In this document: one piece after another, positions 24,901 to 39,300 of the stretch | Layout: each line of letters starts with the position of its first letter | Position numbering within the stretch: the stretch's first letter is position 1 | Source of the DNA: Brugia malayi | Taxonomy: Eukaryota; Nematoda; Chromadorea; Rhabditida; Onchocercidae | Reading direction: 5' to 3' | Assembly: GCF_000002995.4 (NCBI RefSeq) | Contig: NW_025062478.1 | Location: 6,610,001-6,674,000 of the forward strand | Length of the DNA: 64,000 bases | Translations under genes and position numbers: made by a program | The notes under the pieces: generated by a model | Databases searched by the model: none | What the model saw: the letters and a program-made list of their open reading frames with translations, nothing else | What the model was told of the DNA's origin: nothing

Positions 24901-27540
24901 AATTGTTTGTCGATGTTCTTTCCGCCTTTCCTGAACTTTCAGGAATAATAAACAATAATATTTTGTGCCTTCTTCTTATAACTGAATATAAAATATATTT
25001 TCTTATTTCTTTAAACCTTTATGAAAAAGACATTGGGAATCTAAATAAATATCCACCACCTCTTAATTTCAGATTTTGAATTAGATAGTATTTACAGTAT
25101 AATTTCTTTCAATTCTTTTTTTCTTTTAGTTTCATCCCATTCACAGAATAATTCATTTCTTCCTTTCTTGCATTATTTTAGAGTTCATCCGAGCAGTTCA
25201 TCCCCTCTCAGTTGTATAAAATATTTTCAGACATCATTTGTTGTTTCTTTTATACTCCTCGTGTGGCTAAACATTAAGCATTGATGGCATATATTCTATA
25301 ATAAATTTTTTAATCAAATACTAAATTTACAGCATTTCCTGATACTCTTTTTATGACATAAAAAGGCATTGCTTCAACACAGAAATATTTGAAAGCGGGA
25401 AGACAATAGTAGTTCACTTCCCATTTCGATAAACTATCCCACATTTAAGTATATCCATTGCTCCCTAGACTTAAACAGATAATATGGATTTCAATTTCTT
25501 CATTTTCTGGTGAAGTCATTAAGAATTAAGAAAGTAGTAATGATTGCCAATTATTATCAGGCTCTGATCGTAGAATAAAAACTTCTTCTTTTACACTTCC
25601 ACTGTTTTCTAACAATAAATCAGAATAAGAAACGTGTGATATTTTACGCTAACAAAATTGCCTTTGAAGAGAGGACATTTGTAATTACAGGTAACGCAGT
25701 TGGTAGTAAAAATGAATGCATCATGTTCAGAGATGTTCTCCGAGACTACTGCAATAAGTCAGAAAACAGCAAAAATCAAACGATGGGTAAAGAATCGTCT
25801 CCAGGAGGTATGCTTACTGATAACCACTGGTCAAAAGTATATGTCTGAATGATATTTAGTGGAGAAATTTTTTTTATGAGAAGGATATGATGAATTCGTG
25901 GAAAAAAGAAGAGAAGGGTGTGATGGAAAGAGATGCAGTTAACCTTGAAAATGCAGAAAGTAGTCATTATGCCTCCTTTTGACACTTTCATCCTCCCTCA
26001 TCTGATCGTTACGAAACTTCACTTTCATGTTTGTAAGCAACTTTACTTTCTACAGCATTTTGTAGTTGTAGGAATTAATGAGAGTTGTCACATATATCAA
26101 GTGATGTGACAAGATATACATTCTTGAAGTTTTAAATAAGCTGACCCATCCAGTTACGAACATTCTAACAACTATTGATCACTCGAGAATTGCCGAAAAG
26201 TATTATGAATACGGGTTAATATGTTTTTTCCAACATTTTTATGACTGGAAATTCAAATTACTTCAAACTGCTTTTCTCGAATACAATCAGAATCTTTCTC
26301 TGACTTTTTTTTCCATTGTTTAACGATATTGAAAATGACTTCATTGAGCAAACTGTGAACTTTGATATGTTATCAGCTTAAGATAAAGATTGGAAAAAAA
26401 CTTCCATAATTTTGATTATAGCGAATCAACGTCCAACACTGCCATAATTATTTTCCCTCATACCAACATAGCACTCTCTTTTTTCCATTTTTCGTCTACC
26501 GCTGTCGATCGTCTGATTCATCACGAAATTTGGTTACTTCCGTCCTATCTTCCAAGCAAATCCTTTTATCTTCTTCCATCCTTGACTCCTGTTATTTTTC
26601 ACTTCAGTTGTAGTTCCAAAACCGTCCAATAAGACCACAATCATTTCACTTCAGGTTCTTAGTCTGACCGCTCAACTAGTTTGTATTGAGTGATTTTTTT
26701 GGTATTTTGAATTTTTTTAATTCTACGCACTGACCTATTGACTTATAAAATTTTAATGAAATACCATTATCTCTCATATATTTTTAAATGCTCGTTGCAC
26801 TTCATTTTTATTAAAAAATCTTAAAAAGTGGAGTGGAAGACCTAGGTTAATGGATGGTCCCCGTCGATTTCCCCTCAGATCAAATCTTCCACCCTCAGTT
26901 TGTCTTTTTCTTTTTTAATATCACCTACTTTGTACCCAACAGTTCTATTATTAATACCCTCTTTTACCGCCTAAGTTAATTAATGCTATGTTTGTTTATA
27001 TCGTAAAGTAACTTATTGATTAATCTGTTTTATGGTCTATTTAATTAAGAAATTCAGTCATTCATTCCTTATCTAGCTATTTGTTCTACAGCATATTCTT
27101 ACATATTTTAATTAACTGTTTTAAGTGTTAACTAAAATTTCAACAATAATTGCTACCTTATGGATTCGTTGCGGATTATAATATTTTGGAATTGAATTTC
27201 CTATTCAGTCATTAAGTTACTTTCAATTTACAAAATAGACTTTCTTTGTATGGGATAGATGACAATGAATTATCAATTTGTCAACGAGGGATACCTTCTT
27301 TCATTGTCTGCACGGTTCCTTTGCTGTCCTTCTTCTCTGCTTTTCTATTTAATAATTATTTCTACGGTAATTTTCCACTCTTTTTCTCCTCTTCTCTCTC
27401 TTCTGCAACTACTGAAAAGTGAGAAAAAATTTGTTCCTTTCAAAGATTTCTTTAAAGTGTGGCAAATCTTTTAGACAATTTAAACTTTCAAAAATTTTAT
27501 ATCCTAGTTTATCAGTTTTCTTCATTTAATAGAAGTGAGG
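18927..27540. other. Intergenic DNA, left part of the troponin I / max-1 gap
   Basis: No exon with matching splice sites and recognisable protein was found on either strand. Somewhat less AT-rich blocks occur at about 20.03-20.16 kb and 22.86-23.06 kb and could be regulatory. A T12-plus tract lies at about 20927-20941. Open frames such as 24269-24598 and 25636-25848 have no support beyond being open. Part of this region must be upstream regulatory DNA of the minus-strand troponin I gene. Confidence 0.5.
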
Positions 27541-27542
27541 TC

Positions 27543-27663
27543 TACTATCTATCAACTCTTAGACATATTTTTTGTTAATTATTTACTATCTATCAACTCT
27601 TAGACATATTTTTGTTAATTATTTACTATCTATCAACTCTTAGACATATTTTTGTTAATTATT
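27543..27663. repeat. Tandem repeat, three copies of a 40-41 bp unit
   Basis: A unit beginning TACTATCTATCAACTCTTAG is repeated at 27543-27583 (41 bp), 27584-27623 and 27624-27663 (40 bp each). The copies are identical except for one T in a poly(T) run. The near-identity indicates recent expansion. Confidence 0.92.
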
Positions 27664-30600
27664 TACTTACCGAAATGTGATGTTTTATTTGTTATTAAAA
27701 TGAAAAACAGCTATTTAACTTTTCTATTCATCATTTCTCCTAATTGATAACTTTACTACTTATTTTGTTTTTTGAATCCTAAGTCCTCGTCTACTTCGGT
27801 TACTCATCCCTTTAATCGAGAAAGACATATTCCGTCTGTCCATTACCAATCGATCATATCAAAAAAATTTTTTTTTCTGTTATATTACAATAGTTTATGG
27901 AGGATATGCAGAAGTGACAACTCGATAACATTTGCATAAATGTTGGAATGGCTGGCATTCGATGTGCTGCTATGTTATCAGAGATGTGAAAATCATCCAG
28001 AAAAAATATAATGCCTTGTTGGATACATTCATTGCACTGTTTACTCTACTAGTAATTATCAGTAAAGTAAATCTCTGTTACTCGTTATCTCCGTTAACTT
28101 TCTCCCATATCATTTCTAACACCACTGTTAAGTTAGCGTCATTTTGGATATTCCTCATTTTACATTAACATTTTCTGTTGAATTTATTTGGTTTTCGTTT
28201 GAGTCCTTTGGAAAGCATTATCAGAATTCAAGAAAGCAACGATTCGTGCTTCCTTTTTTTTCAAGATTAAAAAAGGAAGAGCGATGAAGTTCAGCATTAT
28301 TCTAAGATTTCCAAAACGCTCCAAGCTCGTTGCAAATATTGATTTTTGCCGGGTGCATTAGTAGTGCCTTTCAAATGCAGCGAAATATGGCTGGTTGTTG
28401 ACAAATATGACATTCATACAAGTGCAAACGGTAGTAGATCTGAATTTTCTTATTTATTCTTGAAATGTCATCTAAATAGTCAATTTCACTGCTTCTACTT
28501 TAAAAAAAGCAGCTGAATAATCCATGTATTGACAACATTGCTTGAGCTTATGCGCTTGGTACTACTCATTTCACTGTAAATGAAGAAAAAAAAATGAGAG
28601 AGAGAGAGAGAGAGAGAGTTGAATAAATGAATGATTGATTTGTTGGGACTCATATCGACGATGATCGACCTATTTCTCATACACATATCATATCATGTTT
28701 GTTCCTCATTATTCTATTTCCCTCAACCAAATCCTCCATTTTTCATTTTGTAACGAACTCTGTTTGATCTGTTTGTAACCGTGGAATCTTCTTTGCATCT
28801 CAACAATTAAACACATTTAACTTCCTTCCAAATAACTGCCATGAAAAGAAACAAAAATTTTCAAAATGACTCCTGAATCCATAAAGAATATTTTAATTGT
28901 GTTGAATTTGTTTATCTAATAACTAATATGGGTTGTATCAGATAATATGAGCACAGTTCGTCGTTAACATTTCTTTCTTCACAGAAAAAAAAGATGACTA
29001 TTACTCAAAATTGAGAAAATTTTTGCATTATAGCAAATGTTTAGTATTAAAATTATTGATGAAAAGTTTGTGTGGAATGCAATTTTTTGAATTTGATGAT
29101 GCAACAAATTACTCAAAATTAGAAATTTCTAAGAGTAATTTTCATTTGAACTCCAGAAGTCAGTTTTAAATTCGCAATTCAAACTTCATTAACCGTTGCT
29201 GGCCAATAGCTTTTTCTCTCAGGCGCATTGTTCTCTCAGTTCTACCTTATCAAATTTCATTTTGGCTGTTATGGCAACGACACTGCCATCTCTCATTAGT
29301 TTAGTTATTGTGGCACCTTTATGACAGATGTTTATAACAGATGTTCTTCTGCAGTTCACTTGAAATATTTTATTCCTTCATTGACTTTGTTTAGCATTAG
29401 AATAAAATTTGTTTCGAAGGACTTTAAAAAAAAACGATTTCTTAAAGATTTCAATTAATTAAGCTATCAAAGGAAACTTATTAAGATTTTATTAACTGAA
29501 ACAACACAGTAGAAAACATTTTTTGCAAGAATGTGGAACTGTAAACATTATTTCAATTTGAGGATAAAGAAAGAATGAAGATATGCTGATTTAAATGCTC
29601 CAGTTTCATGATCCTTCTCGATCCATAAGTAAAATAAATTTCATTTTCATCTCCATGTCCTTTGACCCATAGGAGTTATTCTTTCACCATTAGTCCTAAG
29701 AATATCTTTTTTTTTTTTTTGAAGTATGAGATAGCCTTTATATGTAATAAAAAATTTAAAAATTTTTTGGAATGCAAAGAGCTAATTTTTTGTATTATTA
29801 TATTATGAAAAACTTTAAATGTGCGTTTGTATGTGGCAGGTGGTTATGTTAGTGCGATTTTGTCTCGTTTGATCGAATAATCCGTAAATTGGCATTCATT
29901 TGTTAAAGATCGAGCAGATGAAGGAAAGAGACTTCTTGAATGCTGGCCTTGTTACTTCCAGCGAGCATCGTTTCGTTCATTTCTTGTCCTCTGTCGGCAT
30001 GCTTTGAAAGTAGACCTGTGTTCGATTAATTGTGGTCGTTGCCAATGACGCCAAGTAGAGGTATTCAGAGAAAAAAAGGGACGCCAACATTTTTCACCTC
30101 TTCCTGCTCCACAAAGAAGCTAACAAGGAGGCCTTTGTCACTGGTGGTGGCTGTCATTTGAAAATTTACCACTCCGCTCGAGATTTTTCTCAGTTTCTTG
30201 TTTAAAACAATGCATTTTCAAAAAGAACTGTGTATTTCGTTCGGCCGGATAAGGAAGCGTCTCAACTGGTTTTTTCAAAATAATTTCTATTTCGGATTTG
30301 AAAAATTGCCAATTTTGTTAATATATCATGCCATTATTTCAGCCTTTGATCTATCCTCATTTTGTGGTAACGAATAAAATGTGCCAAGCTAACTTTATTT
30401 GACTTCAATAGGAGTGGAAATATGAACATCTAGGCTCCTCCCTATCTCTTGCAAACTTTACGTTGAAAGCAATTCAGTTTCTTCCTGATTTTACCACCTT
30501 AGCTATATATTTCTGATGTTAGAGTGATATAGGATATTAATACATTTATTTGTAATGGAAAATAAATAGAAGAGTTAGTGATATGACCCTTTTAAAAGCA

Positions 30601-33600
30601 AAAATGATGTTATTAATCTTAAATTTACAATTTGTTTGTGAGTTTGCTCATTTTATAAATATAAAAGATAGAGATAGTTTGGTGTGAAAACTAATTACCT
30701 TGAATTAATCTTCAACTTTTTATGTATTTCCACTTATTTTATATTATTTGCTATCTCTAGTTGTTTTATGGAATTTTTTTGAATTTAATTCTAAAGTGTT
30801 TTGCATGCGTTGAAGTGTACTCTTTCTCGAATTGAATCTTATAGATTTGTGAAATATTTTAGATATAATTCGCTGGTGATCAATTGAGCCAGGAGGAGGA
30901 AGGGAGAAGAAGAATGTAGTTAGAGGAATATTAAGAATAGTAGGTTTTACTTTTAACTATTTTTAGCTATGTTGGTATGCTACCGCATATCATATCATTA
31001 TTTCATGTTGACAAATCTTTGCATTTTACGTCAAGTTGTATGAGACATATTTTTCTTAAATTTCCATTTCAACGATTTGTTTAGTTATTTTTCAATTTAG
31101 ATAGTTCTAATAAAACGAGAGAGCTTCAAAGAGGGTGACTTTATATTGCTAGAAGATTCATAAATTTCACTAATTCATAGACAGTAAATAGAGCTTAAAA
31201 GTGAAAAGAGCTGCAAATGGGAGGGATAGATATTGTTCTGATTTTTTTTTTTTAATTCTTTTTTATGAATCAGTTGAAATTTTAAAAATTTTTTAATTTG
31301 CCACATTTATGTAAATATGTTTATAGACTTAATGGATGTCTTTATGGGTCGTTGCTTATTCGGTTCAAATTTTTGAGAAGAGCTACTAATCTATTGGCCT
31401 TGTATTCTGAACAAAATATTCAATCCAAGTGTGAATATCCAAAAGTGCATAGGACTAGAATGATATGTCTATCTTCAATGAATGTTGTCTGACCAGCGCA
31501 TCGATTCTCGTAAACAAAATGTATAAACCCAAACAATTAGTTGCAAGAAGAGGAATGAACTTCCTTTTGTAAGAGTGATTTGCTATTTGCTAATTGTTTA
31601 AATTTGTTTCGAATTCTCTTCTGTCAAAATGATGATTTTCTATTCCCTTCTCGTCATTTATACTACCCAGAAGAACATAGATCCTTAGCAGAGACAGAGA
31701 GAGAACCAATATTTGCTTTACCTTTATAAGATATATATTATAAGATATAATAAAATATATTAACTATAAGCCTGCGCATCTTCAAATTAATCTAAATTTC
31801 GTTTATAAAATCAAATCAATTTTTTTCCTATTTTCAAAATGAATGAATGTACCAAAGCTTTGTAATCATTCCGTATCTGTTTCTGATGTCAGTGCTTTTT
31901 CTATTGTAACTTCGAACGATCTATCATAATTTATTCTTCTGATTCCATCAGCTAGCTTTTAACAGTAATTCCTAACGGCCTTTTATACTTCAACCTCTGA
32001 TTCAACCTCTGTTTATAGTTGTGAATACAGAGGAATTTCTTTAATATTTCCGAAACCATGTCATAATGAAGATGAAGGAACATTATTGCTGAATGGATAC
32101 GAAATATTATAATTGATTCATTTCTCAGTAAATAATTCATTCGTTCTAAATTTTTCAACTCAGTTCCTTTTGTCACGCTCTACTTTTGCAGTCCAACAAT
32201 TTTTATACAACAATTCGATTGGTTTTTAAAACTTCTGATCTCGACGTGATGCAAATGACAAATAATATAAAACTTACTATTTTCGAGAAATCACTTTTTC
32301 AGTCGTTTAAATTATGCTATCGCCGTCATTACATACTACAAAAAAATTGTCTTTGCATTATTTTGTGCATGTGCCTAAACTGCAGGACATTTTGATGACC
32401 AATACGTGCTTCTATTTCAAAATTTTTTTGGAAACATTTTGTAAACTTCACACTTGAAACTCCGTTAAATTGATGGGGAAAGTTTGTAGTTGAAAACTTT
32501 TCTCTGAAGGCCATTTCTTACCGTCCACTCTATTTCTATCTTGTCTTCAGCAAATCGAGGACAACTAATTATGTAAGCAGAATAAAAGGAAAAATTCTCT
32601 GTTTCCTTGAAAATAGAAAAAGGAAATGATAAAAGAAAGAGGAGATTCTCATTACCAATAGGGCGCAATGTGTCACTTTCTCTCTCTCCCTCTCTCTCCT
32701 AAATCTATTAAGAGAGAACCAGCAGGTCAGTTCCCCTCCTCATCCTTCTTTCTCTTAGAAATATATTCATCGTGTTTTATATGCTGAATTGCATTGGCGC
32801 AACTAAGATAATGAAAATCAACTGCTAAAAGCAAGCAGTTACGGTTGCTATACGGCTTTTGCATTTGTCAAAATGTTAGTTGGCAATAGTTTGCGCATTT
32901 GGCGGAAAGTGTTTTCGAAAATTCATATAAAAATTTCTATGTTAAACATTTCTATATTTTTTTAAAGCTATTCATGATTTTGAAGCTGTAGTAGGGTTAA
33001 TTCTCAAAGGAAACGAGAATTTGACAAATCTTAACATGCTTATGCTAGCCGACATATAACAGTGTTATCTCATCTCCAGAGAAGCTAAGGAGGAATTTAT
33101 CGAAAGATGTTGAAGTTTATCAAAATTACAATAATTTATATATTATCTCGCATATGTTTTGGATTTTTATGATTATCATTCAGACGTGATTCATCTACTT
33201 TTTCTCTACGTTTTTTAACTTCAGGAAATATAATAAAAGTTTGTAGATATATGCTGTGTAATTTTGAAAAACAAAAACATGAAGTAATAAATTTAAATTT
33301 ATCTTAGAAAAATGTTAGGAAGTATGATCACTTTAGCTGATCACATCCTTACACGAATAAGCAGTTCCTTTGCACCATAATTGTTCTGAATTTTGATTTC
33401 CATTTTTGAATTTCGTCCAACCATTTCATAGTTTCATAGAAATACCAGTCATTTCTTGTTCATTATTTGTTTATGAAAGAAGACATATGGTTAAAGCTTA
33501 ACTTCATTATGCTTCTCTTTTTCTAAAGTGAAATGAGCATTTTGCTCATTTCTGTTAGTCCTTCTCATTTGGCACTTATTGCAGACTGAATAGAATTAAT

Positions 33601-36316
33601 GTAAGATAAAAGAAATGAACTGAGAACTTATTATCCTGTTAGATTTGTACCAGTTGTGAGATATGAAAGTGTCAAAATTCGAGCATTCATGAATCCGCCG
33701 TCATTTTTAGAGAGATCGAATCGAAATAGTAGCATCTTCTTGAAGCGTTAATTGTTTGTAACACGGAGGTTTATTTGTGGAAAATGTGATTGATTCAATA
33801 ACTATAAAATAAATATAAATCGTTTAGATATTTTTGACATAAGAGGCTATAATGAAATTGTATGTAGTGTCAATCTAACCACTGCAACAAATATAAAGAG
33901 AGAGACAAGCTAATAATTAAGGAATATATTGGTGACATTAGCTTCAAAAGATGGTCCTTTTTTGCACAGGAGATTTGCTTACTTAAATAGCTAATGTGAT
34001 AGAATCGTAACATCAAATTGTCGATTTGATGAATAAATTTGCTGAATTGGAATCGGAATCTTTTATTCTTCCTTCTCTCTTCTCCACTATTCATACAATG
34101 ATTTCAACAGTTGAAGAAAATTTTCTGTAGAACGAAATGATAAATGAATAGTTGTTGTTAATTGGAGTGGGAATGAAAAGCAGATACAATGGCAATTATG
34201 CATTTTTGCGCACTTCGATAAATAACTGACATTACCTGTTTTGTTTTGAAGCCAATGTCATCAACATATTGCTCATTGCCAGTTGCTCCTCTTTTTTCTT
34301 CGTTCCATCCTGAAGCCATTTATCAAAACAGTTTTAGCCTAGACATCTTCAAATTTTTTATTGCCAATGTCTCATTCTGTTATTCGCCAATTGCAAAAAG
34401 TCTCCATTTACCTACCGTGAAATATTCCCATCACATTATTATTCCTAGCAACACAAATGAAAAACTTGTAGGAATATTTAATTCATCGAAGTTTTCACTG
34501 TTTTCGAAATTTAGTGTCGATTATAATATCTAATGGAAGAAAATTCTGACCACGAATACTTAGTCTTTTGGCTTTCTTCAATTTTAGTTAATTTTCAGAG
34601 AGTGATTAGATTTGAAGTAATTAGTAGTTATATGTCCGGTTGCTGATGTACACAAATTTAGTCCCATTGTTGTGTATGTAATTGCATTTGGATGGCAAGA
34701 GATTACCATTATTCCCACTGTTCTTGGATACCAACAAGTCAATTCACCGATTATTTTATGGATTTTTGGTTGACTTCACAACGAAATAATTGTACTTTCA
34801 CATAGTGTATCGCAAAACTCATCCTTTTAGTATCATATTAAATTAAGGAACTTCTAGTCTTACGTTAATTTTCTGACCTACCTAACCGAAAAGTCTCGAG
34901 GAAATGCGTTGGAAATGAATATGATAGCTGAAAAGATTGTGCTTTAATTATCATATGGTCGCTATTCTCTACAATTTCGTTAATTGCCAAATTCCATCAA
35001 AATGTTAGTTTTCCATTGCTTTTCTCCGCTACAGCTTTTAGTTTATTTTTTGGCTTGTAATGTTTTCTGCATATCAGTCTATCATTCTTAGCGTAAAGTC
35101 GTTAGCGTAACATTTCTGATATAACTCAAACTGAAACAGTTAATTTGATTATGTGATCGCGAAGTGATCTGTGTTAAGTATTCACATATGCATTGACTAC
35201 TCTTTCTTTTAATTACCTGTTATATCAGGGAACTCTTCATTATTCGTTGATATCATCCCTTATTTTAATTTGCATATTGTTAACTTATATGAAATGAAGT
35301 AAGCCGAGATTTTTTTAAGTTTTTCTAGTCGTTAATTTGATATAAACGTAAGAAACAAAAATGAAAGGTATGCAAATGAGGTGATAAAGCAAAGAGACTT
35401 GAAGATGATCACAATCAGTAAGAAGTGATAGATTATCAATACCAGCAAAGTTGCCATCATTTCATCAGTTCTCATTTTTTTTCATTCTTCGATTTTTCTC
35501 GTACTAGCTCACTCTTATAACCACTTTCGGCTAATATAAATATGTTGTGCATTAATTCTAGACGAAACGAGACAATTTCAGCAATACAACCAGTTGACTG
35601 CAGTTGTGCTTGTTCTCCATTTTTTTGACTTTGTATTAGCAAAATCTCATAAATTTTTAATTCTAATTTCACTGTTTTTTTCAGCAATTTTTATCCTTCA
35701 CAGATTTCAAAGTCAATACTTCAAGTCCCTTTATATTTTGCCCATTTCAAATCTGTTTGAATGTCTTCGATTAAATAATATATCACATTTGTTTTATATT
35801 ATTTGAAACATTCTCTCGGATGAGAGAGTACTAACATTTAAGAAAGGTTTTTAGATGATTTAGTGAAAGTTTTGAATGTTTAAATATTACTCACTTCGAT
35901 CTCTTTAACGTCAACAACCGTTAACTACTCGTAAACAGTGACAAAATTAGTTTTTGTCAAAGCCGAATTCATCTTCTGTTTGTTTTGGCTTGTCTCTCTT
36001 TGTCATCTAAGTCGTTCCTTGTGACATTCCATTCCTCTTGCTGTCTCCCCTATCCTGCACGAATTAGCTCTTCAAGAAATTGCTTATCTGATATTTCCGT
36101 CCTTCCACTTTCAGATAGTACTTTCCACATTTCCTTACCACTTCCATATAACTAGCTTCTATAGTATACTAATTTAGAGTACTGAGGAAGAGGTTCTGTC
36201 AAGTTAATTTTGTAATTTGATGATTATACGCCATCCTTCCTGAAAATGTCTGCTTGCATAAACGATTTGAAATGAGCGCTTGCGGATAGAATTATGGTAA
36301 TACAGTACTTTTTCAG
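27664..36316. other. Intergenic DNA, right part of the gap; probable 5' region of max-1
   Basis: No convincing exon seen. The first max-1 exon identified (36317) starts in phase 0 without an ATG, so at least one upstream coding exon must lie here or beyond. A less AT-rich block at about 29.84-30.25 kb is a candidate first exon or promoter, but no frame in it could be joined to 36317. Open frames at 34246-34533 (+) and 35472-35687 (-) lack support. Confidence 0.45.
28596..28618. repeat. (GA)n microsatellite
   Basis: Pure GA dinucleotide run of about 11-12 units following an A-rich stretch. It may be polymorphic in length. A GA tract can also bind GAGA-type factors, but nothing else here suggests a promoter. 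Confidence 0.85.
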
Positions 36317-39300
36317 TTAGAGGAGCAAAATGAACGTTTACGGCTACAAAATTTGAAGTGTACTGCTCAGCTACAGGTGCTCAAATCGTGCGCTGATCGA
36401 GCAAAGCATTGGCAGACTTCTGCTCTCTTCTCCAATTCCGTGACGGTATAGTTATCATTCCGTACGTTTGATACGTGATTGAGTGATTGAATCAGTTGCA
36501 GCTAACCATTTCGTCTTTTAACGAAACGGATGATATTTGGTAGCAGTTTTCGGCTTATATTAGCGAAATATCTTTGAACAAATATGCGGGATGGGCATTG
36601 GCGTTTCGAGATTGGCTGCCTTTACTGTCGTTAATGACGATATCGTGAGATTGTGATGTTTGACTTCCAGTAGTTCTTGATTGGTACATTTTCAGGGAGC
36701 ACTGTCTTTAGCGATGATGGACCGAACATCGGATGACAGCGGTTTAACATCTGACGATACATGGGAGAAAAAGATAGACCATATGATGATGGCGCAGTCA
36801 GCTTCTGATCTCGGTAAAGGCAAGTCACTGCGACATTCGAAAAAGCCTAGACTAATTCTCTGATATTGCTGGATAATATTTTATTTAAAGTATTTTCAAA
36901 TTTTATTACATTTAAATGGTCGGTGTTTGAGTCATTTTTATCCTAATCAGAACGAAACGCATCATTAATGTGCCAATCGATGTATGTTAGCCGTATATGC
37001 TAACACACATCTATATTTTCTCGAGCAGTTTTCAGGTTAGTAGGTTGTTCGTCAGAAGACATAATTCAGTCTATTTTATTTAATCAAACCAATTGAGTAT
37101 TAAAAATCATTTCTGAAAATCTCATTTACTTAAGCTTATTATCTCATTGCCTTGAGCGTATTCTCATTACCAGTTAAGGTCAGAGCTTCCAACATTATAT
37201 AACTAGGAGAGCTTTCGATGGAAAAGTTTTTTTTATTTCCATTTGAAAACAGGGACCAAACATTATACTTCAATACAATTTTTAAATCATTTAGGAAATT
37301 TGCAAAAAGAGGAAGCTAAGTCATTTAAACACTCAATATAAAATATTGAATTCAAAAACTATGTTCTTTATTACTGAAAAGATACTACAGAGATTTCTAG
37401 CTTCTGAAATTCGAACTGTTTTTTTTTTTTTTATTTTTCCTGCATTCCTGCGAAAGATTTAATTTCTTATTTTCAGTTCGTATGCACAGTTCATCGCAAG
37501 GAAGAGGAGAAAAGCAGAGCGACGGAACGTCATCAACTACTGATTCTTCACCACGTGAAGAGAAATTGAAACCAATACCAACTCCGCGAAAAACAAAGCC
37601 TTCAAGGCCACTTGATCCAATAACCGTAAGACTTTGTTTTCATAAATTTTAGAAATCAATTTGGTTTAAGCGTTTTTCATATATTCATTTTGTTGAGAAG
37701 TTTGAAGGAAAAGTTATGATATACTTTTCAAAAATCGTTCTAGTTTATCATATTGATTCAGCTTGTTCTCAACTGGATAGCAAAAGAAATGAAACATCTG
37801 TAAATATTTAGAGATTGTTAATTTGTATATTGTAAAAGTGAAATTAGAAGTGCTTTTGCAATTCGTCAACAAAAAAAAGAAATTTCTCCGCTACTATTTG
37901 GCATTGAGTTTATAGAAATGTTTATATATATATATTTTGCATCTCTTTCTTTTTTAGTTCAAGCGCACTATTTGAAATGCTTCTATATTTAGAATTATTT
38001 TCAGTTTCGAAATAAAGAATTTTGATTTGTCCACATAAATTAAACGCATTCTAAAATCTAAAATCTAAAATCAATTGCATGCTGCAATGGTTGTTTCTCT
38101 TTACCGTTTTCGTTTTTTAAATCGCTCAAAGAATTTTCGATTGCTTGCCACGTTCATTTTTTTTTTTTTTTAATTTAGTAATTAAAACTAATGTTTTGAC
38201 GATTTAAATTATGAAGCAACTGTTTGACCTTTTGGATTGAATTCAAATAATTTAAATTACGGTATTTTTTATATTAAAATATATTAGAATGGATTAGGAT
38301 TAGATAAGAAATTTTGTCAGTGATTAGAATTTTTTCTTCCTGCAGTGTTTTTAATTAAGTTAAAAAAAATGATAAGATATCTCTTGGCGGTCTAAATAAT
38401 TGCTGAAAAGCAGGTGTGTTAAAGAGGAGGCTGTGAAAATCTATTTGCCTGATAACTAGTTTCTAGGATTTTTTTGCTCCGTACTGTTAGAGCCGCTGTT
38501 TCATCGCTTGTTGTGTGGTTAAATTTTGGAGATTTATGTGAAATGTTCAGAAGTGGGAAAGTAAAATAAAGTGTCGGCGCTTGTGTTTGCACATTTTTAA
38601 TTTTTCATTTCTTTTTTCCTCATACTTCTCCCGTCTTCTCATTCACCTATCATGTTCAGATGCTTCATTACTTCCCTTTTTTGAAATTCCTTCCATACAA
38701 TTTTTTTTAGGTTTTTTTTTTAACTATTCGTTGTTTATCAATTCATTTGTTACTCTAATTTATAGGAATGAGCTCTGTTCATTCATTGATGTATTTATTG
38801 TCTTCTTATTGGTTATGCCAATAAGAAGACATTAATATGCCATCTTTATATCACTCATGATATCAAGAAAGCCTTCGAAAGTCACTTCTCCAATAGATCG
38901 TAAAATTTCGCGTGGTCAGCTGACAGCGAAATGATCCCTAATTATTTCATAATATATTGGACTTTATAAATATCTTTTCGCATCTCAAAAAATAATTATG
39001 CTTAACCAACTTACCTTCTTTGGAAATAAATCTGTCGTTTTTGATACATCAGTTTTTTTTTTTAAAGTAGCACTTCAGGTGTAACTTGAAGTTTCGACTC
39101 TATCTTTGTCGCTGTTTGCAAAAATGTTTACTCTGTCTTAAGAGCTTATCTAAATTCTTCCTTAAGTATGCTCTTAAATAAAGTTAGGAATGAACCGAAG
39201 CAAATTTTGTTTCAGATATTTATGATAGAATGTTACTTTTTGAATATCTTAAAAATCTTTTGAATCAGCAAACTTCAACATGAGATTTGAATAAAATGAC

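Noticed and set aside
24269..26632. Several open frames (24269-24598, 25636-25848, 26390-26632) as genes in the large gap
   Set aside because: There are no splice sites in consistent phase, no recognisable motif, and lengths expected by chance over 17 kb on six frames.
35472..35687. Minus-strand 71-codon Lys/Glu/Leu-rich frame as a small gene
   Set aside because: It is helix-like in composition, but there is no family match, no neighbouring exon and no supporting acceptor or poly(A) signal.
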